A stretch of 64,000 nucleotides of DNA from contig NZ_JBBODF010000001.1 in NCBI RefSeq assembly GCF_038002825.1, forward strand, positions 3,410,001-3,474,000, written 5' to 3'. The stretch is from Paenibacillus sp. FSL H8-0048 (GTDB lineage: Bacteria > Bacillota > Bacilli > Paenibacillales > Paenibacillaceae). The stretch's first letter is position 1, and each line of letters begins with the position of its first letter. A program made the translations under genes and the position numbers. Below, in pieces: positions 23,073 to 32,481 of this stretch. The notes beneath the pieces are model-generated. The model had not been told where the DNA came from, did not search any database, and saw only the letters and a list, made by a program, of their open reading frames with translations.

Positions 23073-24995
23073 TTATGATCGGGAGTTGGAATCGTCCGAC
23101 CCTTCTGCACGCGGCAGAATGGTGATGGACTCGGTTCCGGCTCCTTTTTTGCTCATAAAACGGATTTCGCCCTCCATAGCTTCAATAATACGGAAGGTAA
23201 CCATCAGCCCGAGCCCCGTGCCCTTTGTCTTATTAGAAGAGAAATACGGCTCGCCCAGACGGCTAAGCACAGACGGTTCCATGCCTGCCCCGTTATCCTT
23301 AATATGAATATGCACCTTATCTCCCCGGCTGTAGGCCAGCAGATGAATCGTGCCTTCCTCCCCCAGGGATTCAATGCTGTTCTTGATGATATTAATCATC
23401 GCCTGCTTGAACTTCGAGGAATTCCCTTTGACCCACAGGCCGTCCTCCACCTCGAGAATCATTTTGCCACCGTTCAAATGGCATAAGGGCAGCAGGATGC
23501 TCTGGATATGCATGAACTCTTCATTCACATAGAGCAGGGAGACCTGTTCAAATTCCGGCTTGGCAAAGGTCAGAAAATCGGTAATAATGCTCGCCGCCCG
23601 GTCCAGCTCACTGAGCGCCATGGTCAGGTATTTCTGCTCGTCCCCGCTCGATTTCTCGCTGAGCAGCTGAAGGAACCCCCGGGTTACCTGGAGCGGGTTA
23701 CGCACCTCATGAGCTACCGATGCTGCCAGCTCGCTGATAATCTCCATTTTCTCCGAACGCTGCAGTTCGTTGTTGAACAGCTCCAGCTCCTGCGAATACT
23801 TCACCACTTGGCTGTGGTTCTGCGCCAGCCGACGACCCAGAATCACAATCAGTGAGAGAATGAACACAACCAGCGCCCACTTCCAGTAGAAGAGATCATA
23901 ATTCCCGCGTTTGAGATAATACCACAGCAGCTCCAAGATCCCGGTAAGAGCAGCCGTACCGAAGCCGCATGCGAAGATGATCGCATCCTTGTTGCGCTTC
24001 AGAGAGAACACAATAACGCAGCCGATCAGCAGGATGAATTGAAGAATCATAATAATGCCGACAATGTTGGTAGAGATGAAGTAATAGAATTTCAGATACC
24101 GGCCCCCGGATAGTGCATTAATAATAAGGAGGACACAGCAGAATAAGGAATAGGCCATCTGAAATTTGCGGAACCTGCGGATGATGCCGTATTTGCCCGC
24201 ACCAAATATTTTCTCGAACAGGAAGGTCAGTGCAGGTAAGAGGGACAACAGTGCCACATCGAACAAAAATACACTGAGCCCGCCCAAATAGCTGTAGAAG
24301 GTATAAGTGAAGGAAGAATAGGTTACGGACAGCACTCCGGTAGAGGCAATGACAATGGACAGCGAAGCCGCCACGGGGAAATACTCCTTGTTCAGGAAAA
24401 ATGCGCACACAAACAGCACCGCCGCCACAAAGATAAACGCGCCGCCCAGAATCACATCTATAAGTCCGTTTTTGATATAGTCCTTGATTAGAATAGTATG
24501 CTCACCGAGCATCACCTGCTCCTTGATTCCGATCCGGTCCTGGAGCGTCTGCGTCCAGATATAGAGCGTCTTTCCGTTATCCCGCATGTCCAGGGGCACA
24601 AGCAAGGAATAATTATCCATAATAAAGCCGCGATCCCCTTCAAAAACCAGCCGGTCCTCCACATACACCTTCACATGCAGCGCATAAATCGTCTGGATAT
24701 AGACGGAGGGGGACACGTAATGATAGGAGGGCAAAGTAATCTTGGTCCAGGCGGAGGATACCCCGGAAGGCTTGCGCGGCATCTCGGCCTTCGCCTCCAC
24801 ATCGATCCACCCCTGTTCTTCCTTTACCGGAGCCTGAAGCCCGCCATCATCCGGCCCCTCCTGCCACTTCATCTGCCAATGTCTGATCTCACTGGCGGGG
24901 GAGGCGCTTTGCGCGGATACCTGAAGACCTCCGCAGGTTAGGCAAAGCAGAAACAATACGAACGCTGTATGTAAACTTTTGACCATCAAAGACAT
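23073..24995 (-). CDS. 7TMR-DISM sensor histidine kinase, paralogue A
   Basis: Membrane kinase of 640 residues. A cleavable-type signal segment (VKSLHTAFVLFLLCLTCGG) leads to a 7TMR-DISM extracellular beta-jelly domain (to about 180) and seven transmembrane helices (about 185-395). The catalytic part contains the HisKA segment EIISELAASVAHEVRNPLQ (phospho-His in AHEVRNP). The HATPase_c domain has NIIKNSIESLGEEG, IKDNGAGM and GTGLGLMVTF. GAGGTG precedes the ATG. It is a close paralogue of 25102-26997, about 106 bp upstream, and no response regulator is adjacent. Its 3' end is 15 bp from the stop of the convergent RiPP precursor. Confidence 0.93.
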   Translation of the reverse strand: MSLMVKSLHTAFVLFLLCLTCGGLQVSAQSASPASEIRHWQMKWQEGPDDGGLQAPVKEEQGWIDVEAKAEMPRKPSGVSSAWTKITLPSYHYVSPSVYIQTIYALHVKVYVEDRLVFEGDRGFIMDNYSLLVPLDMRDNGKTLYIWTQTLQDRIGIKEQVMLGEHTILIKDYIKNGLIDVILGGAFIFVAAVLFVCAFFLNKEYFPVAASLSIVIASTGVLSVTYSSFTYTFYSYLGGLSVFLFDVALLSLLPALTFLFEKIFGAGKYGIIRRFRKFQMAYSLFCCVLLIINALSGGRYLKFYYFISTNIVGIIMILQFILLIGCVIVFSLKRNKDAIIFACGFGTAALTGILELLWYYLKRGNYDLFYWKWALVVFILSLIVILGRRLAQNHSQVVKYSQELELFNNELQRSEKMEIISELAASVAHEVRNPLQVTRGFLQLLSEKSSGDEQKYLTMALSELDRAASIITDFLTFAKPEFEQVSLLYVNEEFMHIQSILLPLCHLNGGKMILEVEDGLWVKGNSSKFKQAMINIIKNSIESLGEEGTIHLLAYSRGDKVHIHIKDNGAGMEPSVLSRLGEPYFSSNKTKGTGLGLMVTFRIIEAMEGEIRFMSKKGAGTESITILPRAEGSDDSNSRS

Positions 24996-25101
24996 GCAAG
25001 CACCTCAGAGGAAAGTTTTAGAAGTAAAGTTCTGTAGTGTTAATATTTCGCCCCATGCTCTGCCCATCCCTTCAAAAAAACGGAATAAACAAAAATATTT
25101 T

Positions 25102-26997
25102 CTAATTACTGTTGGAGGCCGGCAATTTAATAAGCACTTCGGTCCCTTCGCCCTTGCGGCTGTGGAACTCAATCGTGCCGTTCATCGCCTCAATAATACG
25201 GAAGGTGACCATGAGGCCAAGTCCCGTGCCCTTGGTCTTATTGGAGTAATACGGCTCGCCCAGCCGGGCCAGCTCGCTGACCTTCATTCCCTCGCCGTTA
25301 TCCTTCACGCTGATGATTACCCAGTCGCCCGTTCTCCAGGCCGTTACGACAATCTGCCCCTCCTCCTGCAGTGATTCAATGCTGTTCTTGATCAGATTAA
25401 TGAATGCCTGCTTGAATTTGGCCGGACTGCCCGTCACTTGAAGCTCCTGCTGCAGACGCAGCTCTATCGAGCCGCCCTGCAGATTAGCCAGCGGCAGCAG
25501 GATTCCCGACACATGCTTCAGCTCCCCCGAGACTTCGAATACATCCACAATATCCGAGCCCGGCTTCGCAAAGGTCAGGAAATCGGTAATGATCACCGAG
25601 GCCCGGTCCAGCTCCCCTACAGCCATCTTCAGATACTCCTTCTCCTTATTGCCTGAGCGCTCCCCCAGAATCTGCAGGAAACCGCGTGTGACCTGGAGCG
25701 GATTACGTACCTCATGGGCTACAGAGGCGGCAAGCTCACTGATAATCTCCATTTTCTCCGAACGCTGCAGCTCATTATTGAATTTCTCCAGCTCCCTGGC
25801 GTATTCCAGCGCCTTCTCGTGGCTTCCTGCAAACCTTTTCCCCAGAATAGCAATCAGGGAAAGAATGAACACCACCATGCCCCATTTCCACCAGTATAGA
25901 TGATACCTCTCCATTGAAAGGAAGTACCGCAGCAGCTCCGCCACAGAGACCACGGCAAATACAGAGAAGCCGCCAGTGAACAGAATAGCATCTGAATTGC
26001 CTCTTCGGGCATAAGAAAACGCCAAGAACAGCAGGTAGATAAGCTGGGCAATCATTAGTACACCGGTTGCGTTAATAGTCAGAATAGAATACAACGCGTC
26101 CAGCCGGAAGGACACTGCGGCGTTCAGAATAAGCGCTGCGGTACAGAACAGGGAATAGGCCAGCTGAAATTTACGCGCCCGGGTAGTGAATCCCCGCTTG
26201 CCCGGTCCGAATAACTGCTCAAAATAAAGCGTGAACGCCGGCATAATGGTAAACAGGGCCAAATCGAAGCTGATCTGTCTGAGACGATCTCCCCGGCTTA
26301 GAATCAGTGTCAGAAACGGGGAGTACGTCAGCAACAGCACTCCAAAGGACAGAATGACCAGGGCCAGAAAGAAACCGCTGTAGAAAAATTCAGGCTTAAG
26401 GAACAGCAGGCAGATCAGTAACGCTCCGGCCATGAAAGTCATGGCGGCTCCAAGCACAACGTCCACCAGATCCTGCTTCACATAAAAGGACAGCAGCTGA
26501 TTGTAGCTGCCGACCCTTACATTCCCCTCGATTCCAAACTCCCCGCTGCCCGCATTCCACAGATAGAGCCGCTTTGCACTGTCTTGTGCCGGGAGCGGAA
26601 TCAGCACCTTGTTGCCGCTATATTCCACATCCCCGCTGGAATCGTAGATTAGCCGGTTGTCTATGTATGCTTTCAGGTTATCGCCAAATACTCTATCGAT
26701 CAGAATAGCAGGGGTTGCCCCTGCAGGGGGCAAGGTAAGCCGCATCCAGGCGGAAGCGGTACCAGATGGCGGAAGAGGCCTGGCCTCCCTGGCCCGTACC
26801 CATGTCCATTCAGCGGCCCGCACTGTCATTGCAGCTTCTATGCCGCTATTTTCAGCCGTTTCCCACTTCAGCTCCCAGGCCGGAATTTCCGCTTCGGTAT
26901 GTCCGTCCCATTCTATGGCGATCCCCGCCGGAATAATGGTTATTACAAGCAGCAGCATGATGAGAACTGCGGCTGTTTTGGTTGATGCTAACTTCAT
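25102..26997 (-). CDS. 7TMR-DISM sensor histidine kinase, paralogue B
   Basis: Same architecture as its neighbour in 631 residues: N-terminal membrane anchor TAAVLIMLLLVITIIPAG, extracellular 7TMR-DISM domain, seven helices, then SEKMEIISELAASVAHEVRN with the phospho-His, NLIKNSIESLQEEGQ, VKDNGEGM and KGTGLGLMVTFRII. The kinase halves of the two proteins are nearly collinear and much more alike than the sensor halves, which points to tandem duplication followed by sensor divergence. GAGGTG stands ahead of the ATG at 26995-26997. The two genes share direction and are probably co-transcribed. The partner regulator must be elsewhere. Confidence 0.93.
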   Translation of the reverse strand: MKLASTKTAAVLIMLLLVITIIPAGIAIEWDGHTEAEIPAWELKWETAENSGIEAAMTVRAAEWTWVRAREARPLPPSGTASAWMRLTLPPAGATPAILIDRVFGDNLKAYIDNRLIYDSSGDVEYSGNKVLIPLPAQDSAKRLYLWNAGSGEFGIEGNVRVGSYNQLLSFYVKQDLVDVVLGAAMTFMAGALLICLLFLKPEFFYSGFFLALVILSFGVLLLTYSPFLTLILSRGDRLRQISFDLALFTIMPAFTLYFEQLFGPGKRGFTTRARKFQLAYSLFCTAALILNAAVSFRLDALYSILTINATGVLMIAQLIYLLFLAFSYARRGNSDAILFTGGFSVFAVVSVAELLRYFLSMERYHLYWWKWGMVVFILSLIAILGKRFAGSHEKALEYARELEKFNNELQRSEKMEIISELAASVAHEVRNPLQVTRGFLQILGERSGNKEKEYLKMAVGELDRASVIITDFLTFAKPGSDIVDVFEVSGELKHVSGILLPLANLQGGSIELRLQQELQVTGSPAKFKQAFINLIKNSIESLQEEGQIVVTAWRTGDWVIISVKDNGEGMKVSELARLGEPYYSNKTKGTGLGLMVTFRIIEAMNGTIEFHSRKGEGTEVLIKLPASNSN

Positions 26998-27267
26998 TGT
27001 GGCACCTCAGTGAATCATTAGTTGTATTTATATAGTCCATATGATTCTTATTTTCGACAACGTTTGCACAATACCTGCCATCAGACTGCAAATAACCTCG
27101 AAACGGCTCGGTTAATCCATCTATTCCGGTTATTTTGCCGGAGAAATGAATATATTAATCAAATGCTCTGCCTGGATGCCAAGACAGATTCGCCGCTGCT
27201 TAAACGGGTATAGTTGTACTATAAGATGAAGAAGACCTACAACAAGGGAAAAGGGAGCTGATTGACG

Positions 27268-27876
27268 ATGGGCAACGAATTCAATAAGACGGAAGCCGAC
27301 TTTGCATATGAGCGCTATACCAAAATGGGCGGTGTCTCCCCGGAGCAGGATATCCCGCTGGAAGAATTACGCCCGCTTGGCACGATTACTGAGCCAAGTC
27401 CCAGTGAGGAAACCGCTGGCGCCGGGAACCGCCCGTTGGAATCTGCACTGGCCAGTCATGACCCTGCTCACTTCACACCGATCGATTTCGACGGTGTAGT
27501 GGATGACGGCTCGGATCCGGCGCTTGAGAGCGATCCTATTCTTGCAGCCGATATCGGCCTGAATGTGCCGGACTCCGGGCTTGGGCCGCGCGCAAACCGT
27601 CCTGTTCATGCTTCTGCCACCCCCGGTCCGCAGCGGGATGAGCTGCTGGAGTCGGATGCTATATACACGGCCGGCGCAGCCGGATTGACCGGCAGCGTCA
27701 TTGATTATGCGGATACGGAGGAAGAGGTGACCGAAGAAGCGGAGGAGGCCGCTCCGCTGGAGGATGTCCCGGATGCGGATGAGCTGGTTCCCGGAAGCAG
27801 CGTTGACCCGGTCTCCCCGGACCCGGATGCCATGCCCGGCACCGATGTGCTGAACGGCTCGAACGGTGAGGAGTAG
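27268..27876 (+). CDS. Acidic, probably disordered hypothetical protein
   Basis: About 202 residues with very high Glu/Asp/Pro/Ser content and no hydrophobic helix or signal peptide. It starts MGNEFNKTEADFAYERYTKM and continues LEELRPLGTITEPSPSEE; the tail carries acidic runs such as EEEVTEEAEEAAPLEDVP. Repeated ESD(P/A)I-like pieces (ALESDPILAAD, LLESDAIYTAG) hint at a short internal duplication. GGGAG precedes the ATG at 27268 at about ten bases; a TTG two codons earlier is less well placed. No function can be assigned. It lies alone between the kinases and the fluoride riboswitch. Confidence 0.75.
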   Translation: MGNEFNKTEADFAYERYTKMGGVSPEQDIPLEELRPLGTITEPSPSEETAGAGNRPLESALASHDPAHFTPIDFDGVVDDGSDPALESDPILAADIGLNVPDSGLGPRANRPVHASATPGPQRDELLESDAIYTAGAAGLTGSVIDYADTEEEVTEEAEEAAPLEDVPDADELVPGSSVDPVSPDPDAMPGTDVLNGSNGEE

Positions 27877-27969
27877 ATACGGCTAAGCGTCCCTGCCGGA
27901 GCGTACACCCACGGTCCAGGTTCATATTGACTTTTGGAGACAATCGGCTTACGATAGTTTCATTCAGTT

Positions 27970-28050
27970 GCGGCGATGGAGTTCGCCATAACCGCCCTTC
28001 GGGGCTAATGACTCCTACCAGTGGTTAACTTCGCTGGTAGGAGTCTGTTT
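27970..28050 (+). promoter_or_regulatory. Fluoride (crcB-type) riboswitch with terminator
   Basis: GGCGATGGAGTTCGCCATAA, then CCGCC-loop-GGGGCTAATGA, matches the fluoride riboswitch core. It is directly followed by a terminator, GACTCCTACCAG paired with CTGGTAGGAGTC (28010-28021 and 28034-28045) and then TGTTTTG. The aptamer shares the ACTCCTAC strand with the terminator, the usual arrangement in which fluoride binding prevents termination. It controls the CLC-type gene 47 bp downstream. Confidence 0.93.
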
Positions 28051-28096
28051 TGATTTCAGGGCAGTATTGATTTCGGGTCGGGGGGCATAAGCCATA

Positions 28097-29410
28097 ATGA
28101 AGAGGAAGTATGAACGGTGGGCCGAGCTTGCAGCGCGCCAGAACCAGCTTGCACTCTGGAGTACATTTGTGAAGTGGGTGATCCTGGGGGGAATGGTCGG
28201 GCTGCTGGCAGGAAGTGCCTCAGCCTTGTTCCTGGCAAGTCTGAACGCGGTCACCCAGGTAAGGCTGGAGCATGCCTGGCTGCTCTTCCTGCTTCCGGCG
28301 GGAGGCGCGCTCGTCAGCTTAATGTATATGCGTTACGGCAAGAGCAGCCTGAAGGGTAACAATCTGATCCTGGAGCAGATCCGCCAGGGCAACGAAGCCA
28401 TTCCGCTGCGCATGGCCCCGCTCGTTCTTGGCGGCACGCTGATTACCCATCTCTTCGGCGGGTCAGCCGGACGCGAAGGCACGGCTGTGCAGATGGGCGG
28501 CAGTCTGGCAGACAGTCTCGGCCGCTGGCTCAGAATCGGTCCGGTGGACCGCCGAATCCTGCTGATGTGCGGCATCAGCGGCGGCTTCGGCTCCATCTTC
28601 GGCACCCCGCTGGCCGGAACGGTGTTCGGCCTGGAGGTGATCGCCATCGGGCTGATCAGCCATAAGGCGCTGCTGCCTTGTTTTGCCGCCAGCTTCACCG
28701 GTGATCTGGTGGCCTCCCGCTTGTGGGGCGTTCACCATATCCATTATCAGGTGGATGTCTTCCCAGCTATGGATGCGCTGGTGCTGGTCAAGGTTATAAT
28801 CGCCTCTATCCTCTTCGGCATGTGCAGCCTGCTGTTCAGTGAGCTTACCCATTATCTGAAGCGGACCTTCACCGCCATAATCCGTAATCCTATGCTCAAA
28901 AGCGCCGCCGGCGGACTAATCATTATTGCCCTGGTCTACATAGCCGGTTCCCGGGACTATCTGGGGCTGGGCCTTCCGCTGATCAGCAGCTCCTTCGAAG
29001 ACGGCGTATCGCCCTTTGCTTTTCTATGGAAGCTGATCTTCACCGCATTCACTCTGGGGACCGGCTTCCAGGGCGGCGAAGTAACGCCTCTATTCGCGAT
29101 TGGAGCTTCTCTGGGGAGCAGCCTGGCCGGAGTGCTTCATCTATATGGGCCTTTCCTAGCTTCACTCGGCTTCATCGCTGTCTTCTGCGGAGCAACCAAT
29201 ACACCGCTTGCCTGTTTCATAATGGGCATCGAGCTGTTCGGCTCCGGCGGAGCGGTCTATATGTTCATCGCCTGCATCATCAGCTATCTGTTCTCCGGAC
29301 ACAGCGGAATTTACAGCTCCCAGCTCATCGGCATCTCCAAAAGCGCTTTACTGCCGGTTCCCGAAGGAACGACGCTCGCTTCCGCCAAGGAGCACCCCGC
29401 ACCAAAGTAG
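28097..29410 (+). CDS. CLC-F-type fluoride/proton antiporter
   Basis: Polytopic CLC protein of 437 residues. The anion-pathway motif GNNLI (residues 87-91) replaces the GSGIP of chloride CLCs, the diagnostic change in fluoride-exporting CLC-F members, and the second motif SAGREGTAVQMGGSL (123-137) has the gating Glu. SGGFGSIFGTPLAGTVFGLE and TGFQGGEVTPLFAIG are further CLC signatures. It exports F- in exchange for protons. The start ATG at 28097 has GGGGGG-type purines ahead. The fluoride riboswitch directly upstream agrees independently with the assignment. Confidence 0.95.
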   Translation: MKRKYERWAELAARQNQLALWSTFVKWVILGGMVGLLAGSASALFLASLNAVTQVRLEHAWLLFLLPAGGALVSLMYMRYGKSSLKGNNLILEQIRQGNEAIPLRMAPLVLGGTLITHLFGGSAGREGTAVQMGGSLADSLGRWLRIGPVDRRILLMCGISGGFGSIFGTPLAGTVFGLEVIAIGLISHKALLPCFAASFTGDLVASRLWGVHHIHYQVDVFPAMDALVLVKVIIASILFGMCSLLFSELTHYLKRTFTAIIRNPMLKSAAGGLIIIALVYIAGSRDYLGLGLPLISSSFEDGVSPFAFLWKLIFTAFTLGTGFQGGEVTPLFAIGASLGSSLAGVLHLYGPFLASLGFIAVFCGATNTPLACFIMGIELFGSGGAVYMFIACIISYLFSGHSGIYSSQLIGISKSALLPVPEGTTLASAKEHPAPK

Positions 29411-29514
29411 CGGAATCCGGCCGGCCGCAGAAGCAGACTTTGCCAGAAGCAGGACAAAGAAGGTATGATACAGAGGTGAATGCACCACATTATTCAAGAA
29501 GGAGAGATTCTGAA

Positions 29515-30228
29515 GTGAAGTCTATCACAAGAAAACCTGTCATCCTGCTTGCGGTGATGTGCCTGATGCTCGTCATTCTGGCGGGCTGCGGCAATAAGCC
29601 AGTGAATAATAATGCCAATGGTAACAGCAGCACCGGAGCAGGCAGCGAGGCCACCGCAGCACCGCAGGAGAGCGTCACCGCTACAGAAGGCGTGCCTTCA
29701 GCCACAGCCAGCCATCCGGTGGTTACGATCGAGATGGATAACGGCGCTGTTATTAAGGCCGAGCTGTATCCCGAGGTTGCCCCCAATACGGTCAACAACT
29801 TCATTTCTTTGATCAAGAAGGGCTTCTATGACGGAACCATCTTCCACCGGGTCATTCCAGGCTTCATGATCCAGGGCGGGGACCCGGATGGCACAGGTAT
29901 GGGCGGACCGGACTACAGCATTGCCGGAGAATTCAACAACAACGGCTTCACCAATAATCTGCTGCATACAGAAGGCGTACTGTCCATGGCGAGAAGCAAG
30001 CCTATGGACTCTGCAGGCTCCCAGTTCTTCATTATGGCCGCAGCTTATCCAAGCCTTGACGGCGATTACGCTGCCTTCGGCAAGGTTACTGAAGGACTCG
30101 AAGCGGTCCAGGCCATCGTCAGTCTGCCGCGTGGCAAGAATGACCGTCCGGATCAGCCGCCGGTGATGAAGAAGGTCACCGTTGATACGCTTGGCGTTAC
30201 TTATCCCGAGCCGCAGAAAGTCCAATAA
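29515..30228 (+). CDS. Cyclophilin-type peptidyl-prolyl isomerase, lipoprotein
   Basis: Extracytoplasmic prolyl isomerase of 237 residues. The lipobox is VILAGCGN (Cys about residue 23), followed by an Asn/Ser/Ala-rich linker. The cyclophilin domain has FYDGTIFHRVIPGFMIQGGD, with the catalytic Arg in FHR, MARSKPMDSAGSQFFIM and AFGKVTEGLEAV. The open frame extends far upstream (to 29026) inside the CLC gene, but AAGGAG precedes a GTG at 29515-29517, which gives a proper lipoprotein signal. A terminator follows. It would assist folding of proteins outside the membrane. Confidence 0.95.
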   Translation: MKSITRKPVILLAVMCLMLVILAGCGNKPVNNNANGNSSTGAGSEATAAPQESVTATEGVPSATASHPVVTIEMDNGAVIKAELYPEVAPNTVNNFISLIKKGFYDGTIFHRVIPGFMIQGGDPDGTGMGGPDYSIAGEFNNNGFTNNLLHTEGVLSMARSKPMDSAGSQFFIMAAAYPSLDGDYAAFGKVTEGLEAVQAIVSLPRGKNDRPDQPPVMKKVTVDTLGVTYPEPQKVQ

Positions 30229-30278
30229 TCAAACCGCAAGCAGGCTGCACAGTCCGGTCTTGCTTCAAAATCTACACA

Positions 30279-30317
30279 GAAGAGCCATCCCCCATAACCG
30301 GAGGATGGCTCTTCTTC
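30279..30317 (+). terminator. Intrinsic terminator
   Basis: AAGAGCCATCC pairs with GGATGGCTCTT (30280-30290 with 30303-30313). It follows the cyclophilin gene and also faces the convergent gene ending at 30350. Confidence 0.8.
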
Positions 30318-30349
30318 ATATCTTAAGTATATTTGAAGCATGCGGCTAC

Positions 30350-30691
30350 TTATTGGAAGTGGGTATGCTTCGTTCTCCACTGCTCCAGCTTAATGAACAC
30401 CCAGAAGCCGTAGATTCCAAACGTGATCACCGTCAGCAGGAACCACTTGATCCATTGTCCGAACAGGCTGACGGCTGAACCGTCGAACCGCAGACGCTGC
30501 CCCTCCACCACGGTATGCTCGACCTTCCAGCGGTAGAGCATTACTACTGACCAGGGATAGCAGATACCGAAGGTACAGACCGTAACCAGCCAGCCAGCGA
30601 GACACCACCCAATGTACTCAATAAGCTTCCCGTCAAAATAAGATTCCCTGCTTCCATAATTCATCTCTGCCGTAATGTGCAGTGCTCCCAT
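30350..30691 (-). CDS. Small membrane protein resembling DUF898 (YjgN-like)
   Basis: About 113 residues with three hydrophobic segments (LIEYIGWCLAGWLVTVCTFG, YPWSVVMLYRWKVEHT and WIKWFLLTVITFGIYGFWVF). The repeated TFGICYPW/TFGIYGFW pattern and FDGKLIEYIG are typical of DUF898/YjgN-type proteins, whose role is unknown. The frame opens at 30712 without a ribosome site; the ATG at 30689-30691 (MGALHITAEM) has GGCGGAG ahead. It is convergent with the cyclophilin gene. Confidence 0.7.
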   Translation of the reverse strand: MGALHITAEMNYGSRESYFDGKLIEYIGWCLAGWLVTVCTFGICYPWSVVMLYRWKVEHTVVEGQRLRFDGSAVSLFGQWIKWFLLTVITFGIYGFWVFIKLEQWRTKHTHFQ

Positions 30692-30837
30692 GGGTCTCCG
30701 CCTTTCATTCATGCAAAATTATTCCTGGTTCTATTTTCCTTATTATCCATGCTGGGCACTACTACATTTCTCACAATTCTAACTGGTAATGGATAAAAAG
30801 TAGAATGAAGTCGAAATTAGCCGCCCACTCGGGCAGC

Positions 30838-31932
30838 CTATCTCCGGCTTAGGGCATGCTGACCGTTCCGCAGGAAAGTGCTGCGGCTGTTGCGAAGCAG
30901 GGATATCCGTTCTTCTGCAAGCTGATCCGCAGCCGCGTAGGCCGGAATCCCCTTCAAACGGGAGATCTCCAGCACACGGGTGATGCTGTCATAGATTCGG
31001 GCGATCTGCTTGTACGCCCGCTCCTTGTGGTAACCGTTCAATTCATCAGCAATATTAATAACGCCACCGGCGTTAATGACATAGTCCGGGGCGTAGACAA
31101 TCCCCATCTTATGCAGCGCGTCCCCGTGACGCGGCTCCTTGAGCTGATTATTGGCAGCTCCTGCAATCACCTTGGCTCTAAGCCGCGGGAGCGACTCATC
31201 ATTAATGGTGGCACCGAGCGCACATGGCGCATAGATATCACAATCTGCCCCAATAATGTCGCCCGGTTCTACAACCGTTGCCCCGTATGCCTGGACAGCC
31301 CGGTTCACTGCCTCACTATGAATATCTGCAACCAGCAGTCGTGCACCTTCTTCATGCAGATACTTGCATAGTGTAAAGGAGACATTGCCGACACCCTGCA
31401 CGGCGACGGTTCTGCCTGCGAGGGAATCACTGCCGAAGGCAGCCTTCGCTGCGGCCTTCATGCCCTGATATACCCCGAAGGCTGTAGCCGGTGAAGGGTT
31501 GCCGGACGAGCCGTAGGAAGCCGATATTCCGGTAACGAAGTCGGTCTCCTGATGGATGATATCCATATCCTCTTCTGTAGTGCCAACATCCTCTGCTGTA
31601 ATGTAACGGCCGTTCAAGCCCTGTATGTATCTGCCGAAGGCACGGAACATCGCCTCGTTCTTGTCTGTGTGCGGATCACCGATTATAACGGTCTTACCGC
31701 CGCCCAGATTCAGCCCGGCCACCGCGTTCTTATACGTCATGCCTTTAGCCAGCCGAAGAGCGTCAACTAGCGCCTCCTCCTCCGTTGCATAGGTCCACAT
31801 TCTTGTTCCGCCCAGCGCCGGTCCCAGCGTGGTGTCGTGAATCGCAATAATCGCCTTCAGCCCCGATGCCTTATCCTGACAAAACAGCACTTCCTCGTAA
31901 TCCTCCCGCTCCATCGCCGCAAACAATTCCAT
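30838..31932 (-). CDS. bcd: Leucine dehydrogenase (Glu/Leu/Phe/Val dehydrogenase family)
   Basis: Reversible NAD-dependent oxidative deamination of branched-chain amino acids to 2-oxo acids. It contains [17 protein letters not shown], the catalytic-Lys region [32 protein letters not shown], the Rossmann loop [10 protein letters not shown] and [18 protein letters not shown]. The length of 364 residues is right. ATGs occur at 31941 and 31932; known leucine dehydrogenases start MELF, which matches 31932, while GGGAG is close to both, so the start is not certain. In firmicutes the product oxo acids prime branched-chain fatty acids. It is a monocistronic gene. Confidence 0.95.
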   Translation of the reverse strand: MELFAAMEREDYEEVLFCQDKASGLKAIIAIHDTTLGPALGGTRMWTYATEEEALVDALRLAKGMTYKNAVAGLNLGGGKTVIIGDPHTDKNEAMFRAFGRYIQGLNGRYITAEDVGTTEEDMDIIHQETDFVTGISASYGSSGNPSPATAFGVYQGMKAAAKAAFGSDSLAGRTVAVQGVGNVSFTLCKYLHEEGARLLVADIHSEAVNRAVQAYGATVVEPGDIIGADCDIYAPCALGATINDESLPRLRAKVIAGAANNQLKEPRHGDALHKMGIVYAPDYVINAGGVINIADELNGYHKERAYKQIARIYDSITRVLEISRLKGIPAYAAADQLAEERISLLRNSRSTFLRNGQHALSRR

Positions 31933-32115
31933 CCGCTTCATTTCTCCCGTCTTTTCTTATGTACATGTTACGTTTCATAACAAAGCTAGTCGTTCTGGAA
32001 CGTATTGTCAAGTTCATTTGTCCCATTTTCATCTATTTTCATAAAAGCGCAGCAAGCAGCAGACCCCGAACCTCACGCCTGTTGTAAGCACATGGGGTGG
32101 AGTCTGCAAAAGGGA

Positions 32116-32445
32116 TCAGGCCCAGTATTGATCTGGACGGTATTCGATCTCGGACTGCACAGCTATCGTTAAGCGCCCGGAGTCCGCATCATAGGTGACA
32201 GGCTGATCTCCGACGTAGTACCAATGCTTGATGACCGGCCCGTCTGCAGGCTCCTCGAAGCGGAATACATTAAGCTCCGCCTTCAGCTCCACCACCGCAG
32301 CGCCCTTATCTGCCGCCACATTCGTCAGGGTGATCAAGGTCAGCCCGCCCTGCTCATCGAAGGTGTACCCCACTCCCTCCATGCTGTTCACAAGCATGCG
32401 CCCGGTTACGGAATGCTTCACCAGCACTCTTTCCTGCTCTGCCAT
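32116..32445 (-). CDS. Hypothetical protein, 109 residues
   Basis: A soluble, beta-rich looking protein starting MAEQERVLVKHSVTGRML, with no Cys, no signal peptide and no membrane helix. AAGGAGGAGC precedes the ATG at 32443-32445, so it is surely translated. It lies 36 bp after the pirin gene in the same direction and is probably co-transcribed with it. I do not recognise the family. Confidence 0.8.
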   Translation of the reverse strand: MAEQERVLVKHSVTGRMLVNSMEGVGYTFDEQGGLTLITLTNVAADKGAAVVELKAELNVFRFEEPADGPVIKHWYYVGDQPVTYDADSGRLTIAVQSEIEYRPDQYWA

Positions 32446-32481
32446 TCGCGCTCCTCCTTCACGTCTGTGTCCCGCCGCTCA

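Noticed and set aside
29026..29514. N-terminal extension of the cyclophilin frame back into the CLC gene
   Set aside because: This part is an out-of-frame reading of the CLC coding region; the GTG at 29515 has a strong ribosome site and gives a normal lipoprotein signal.
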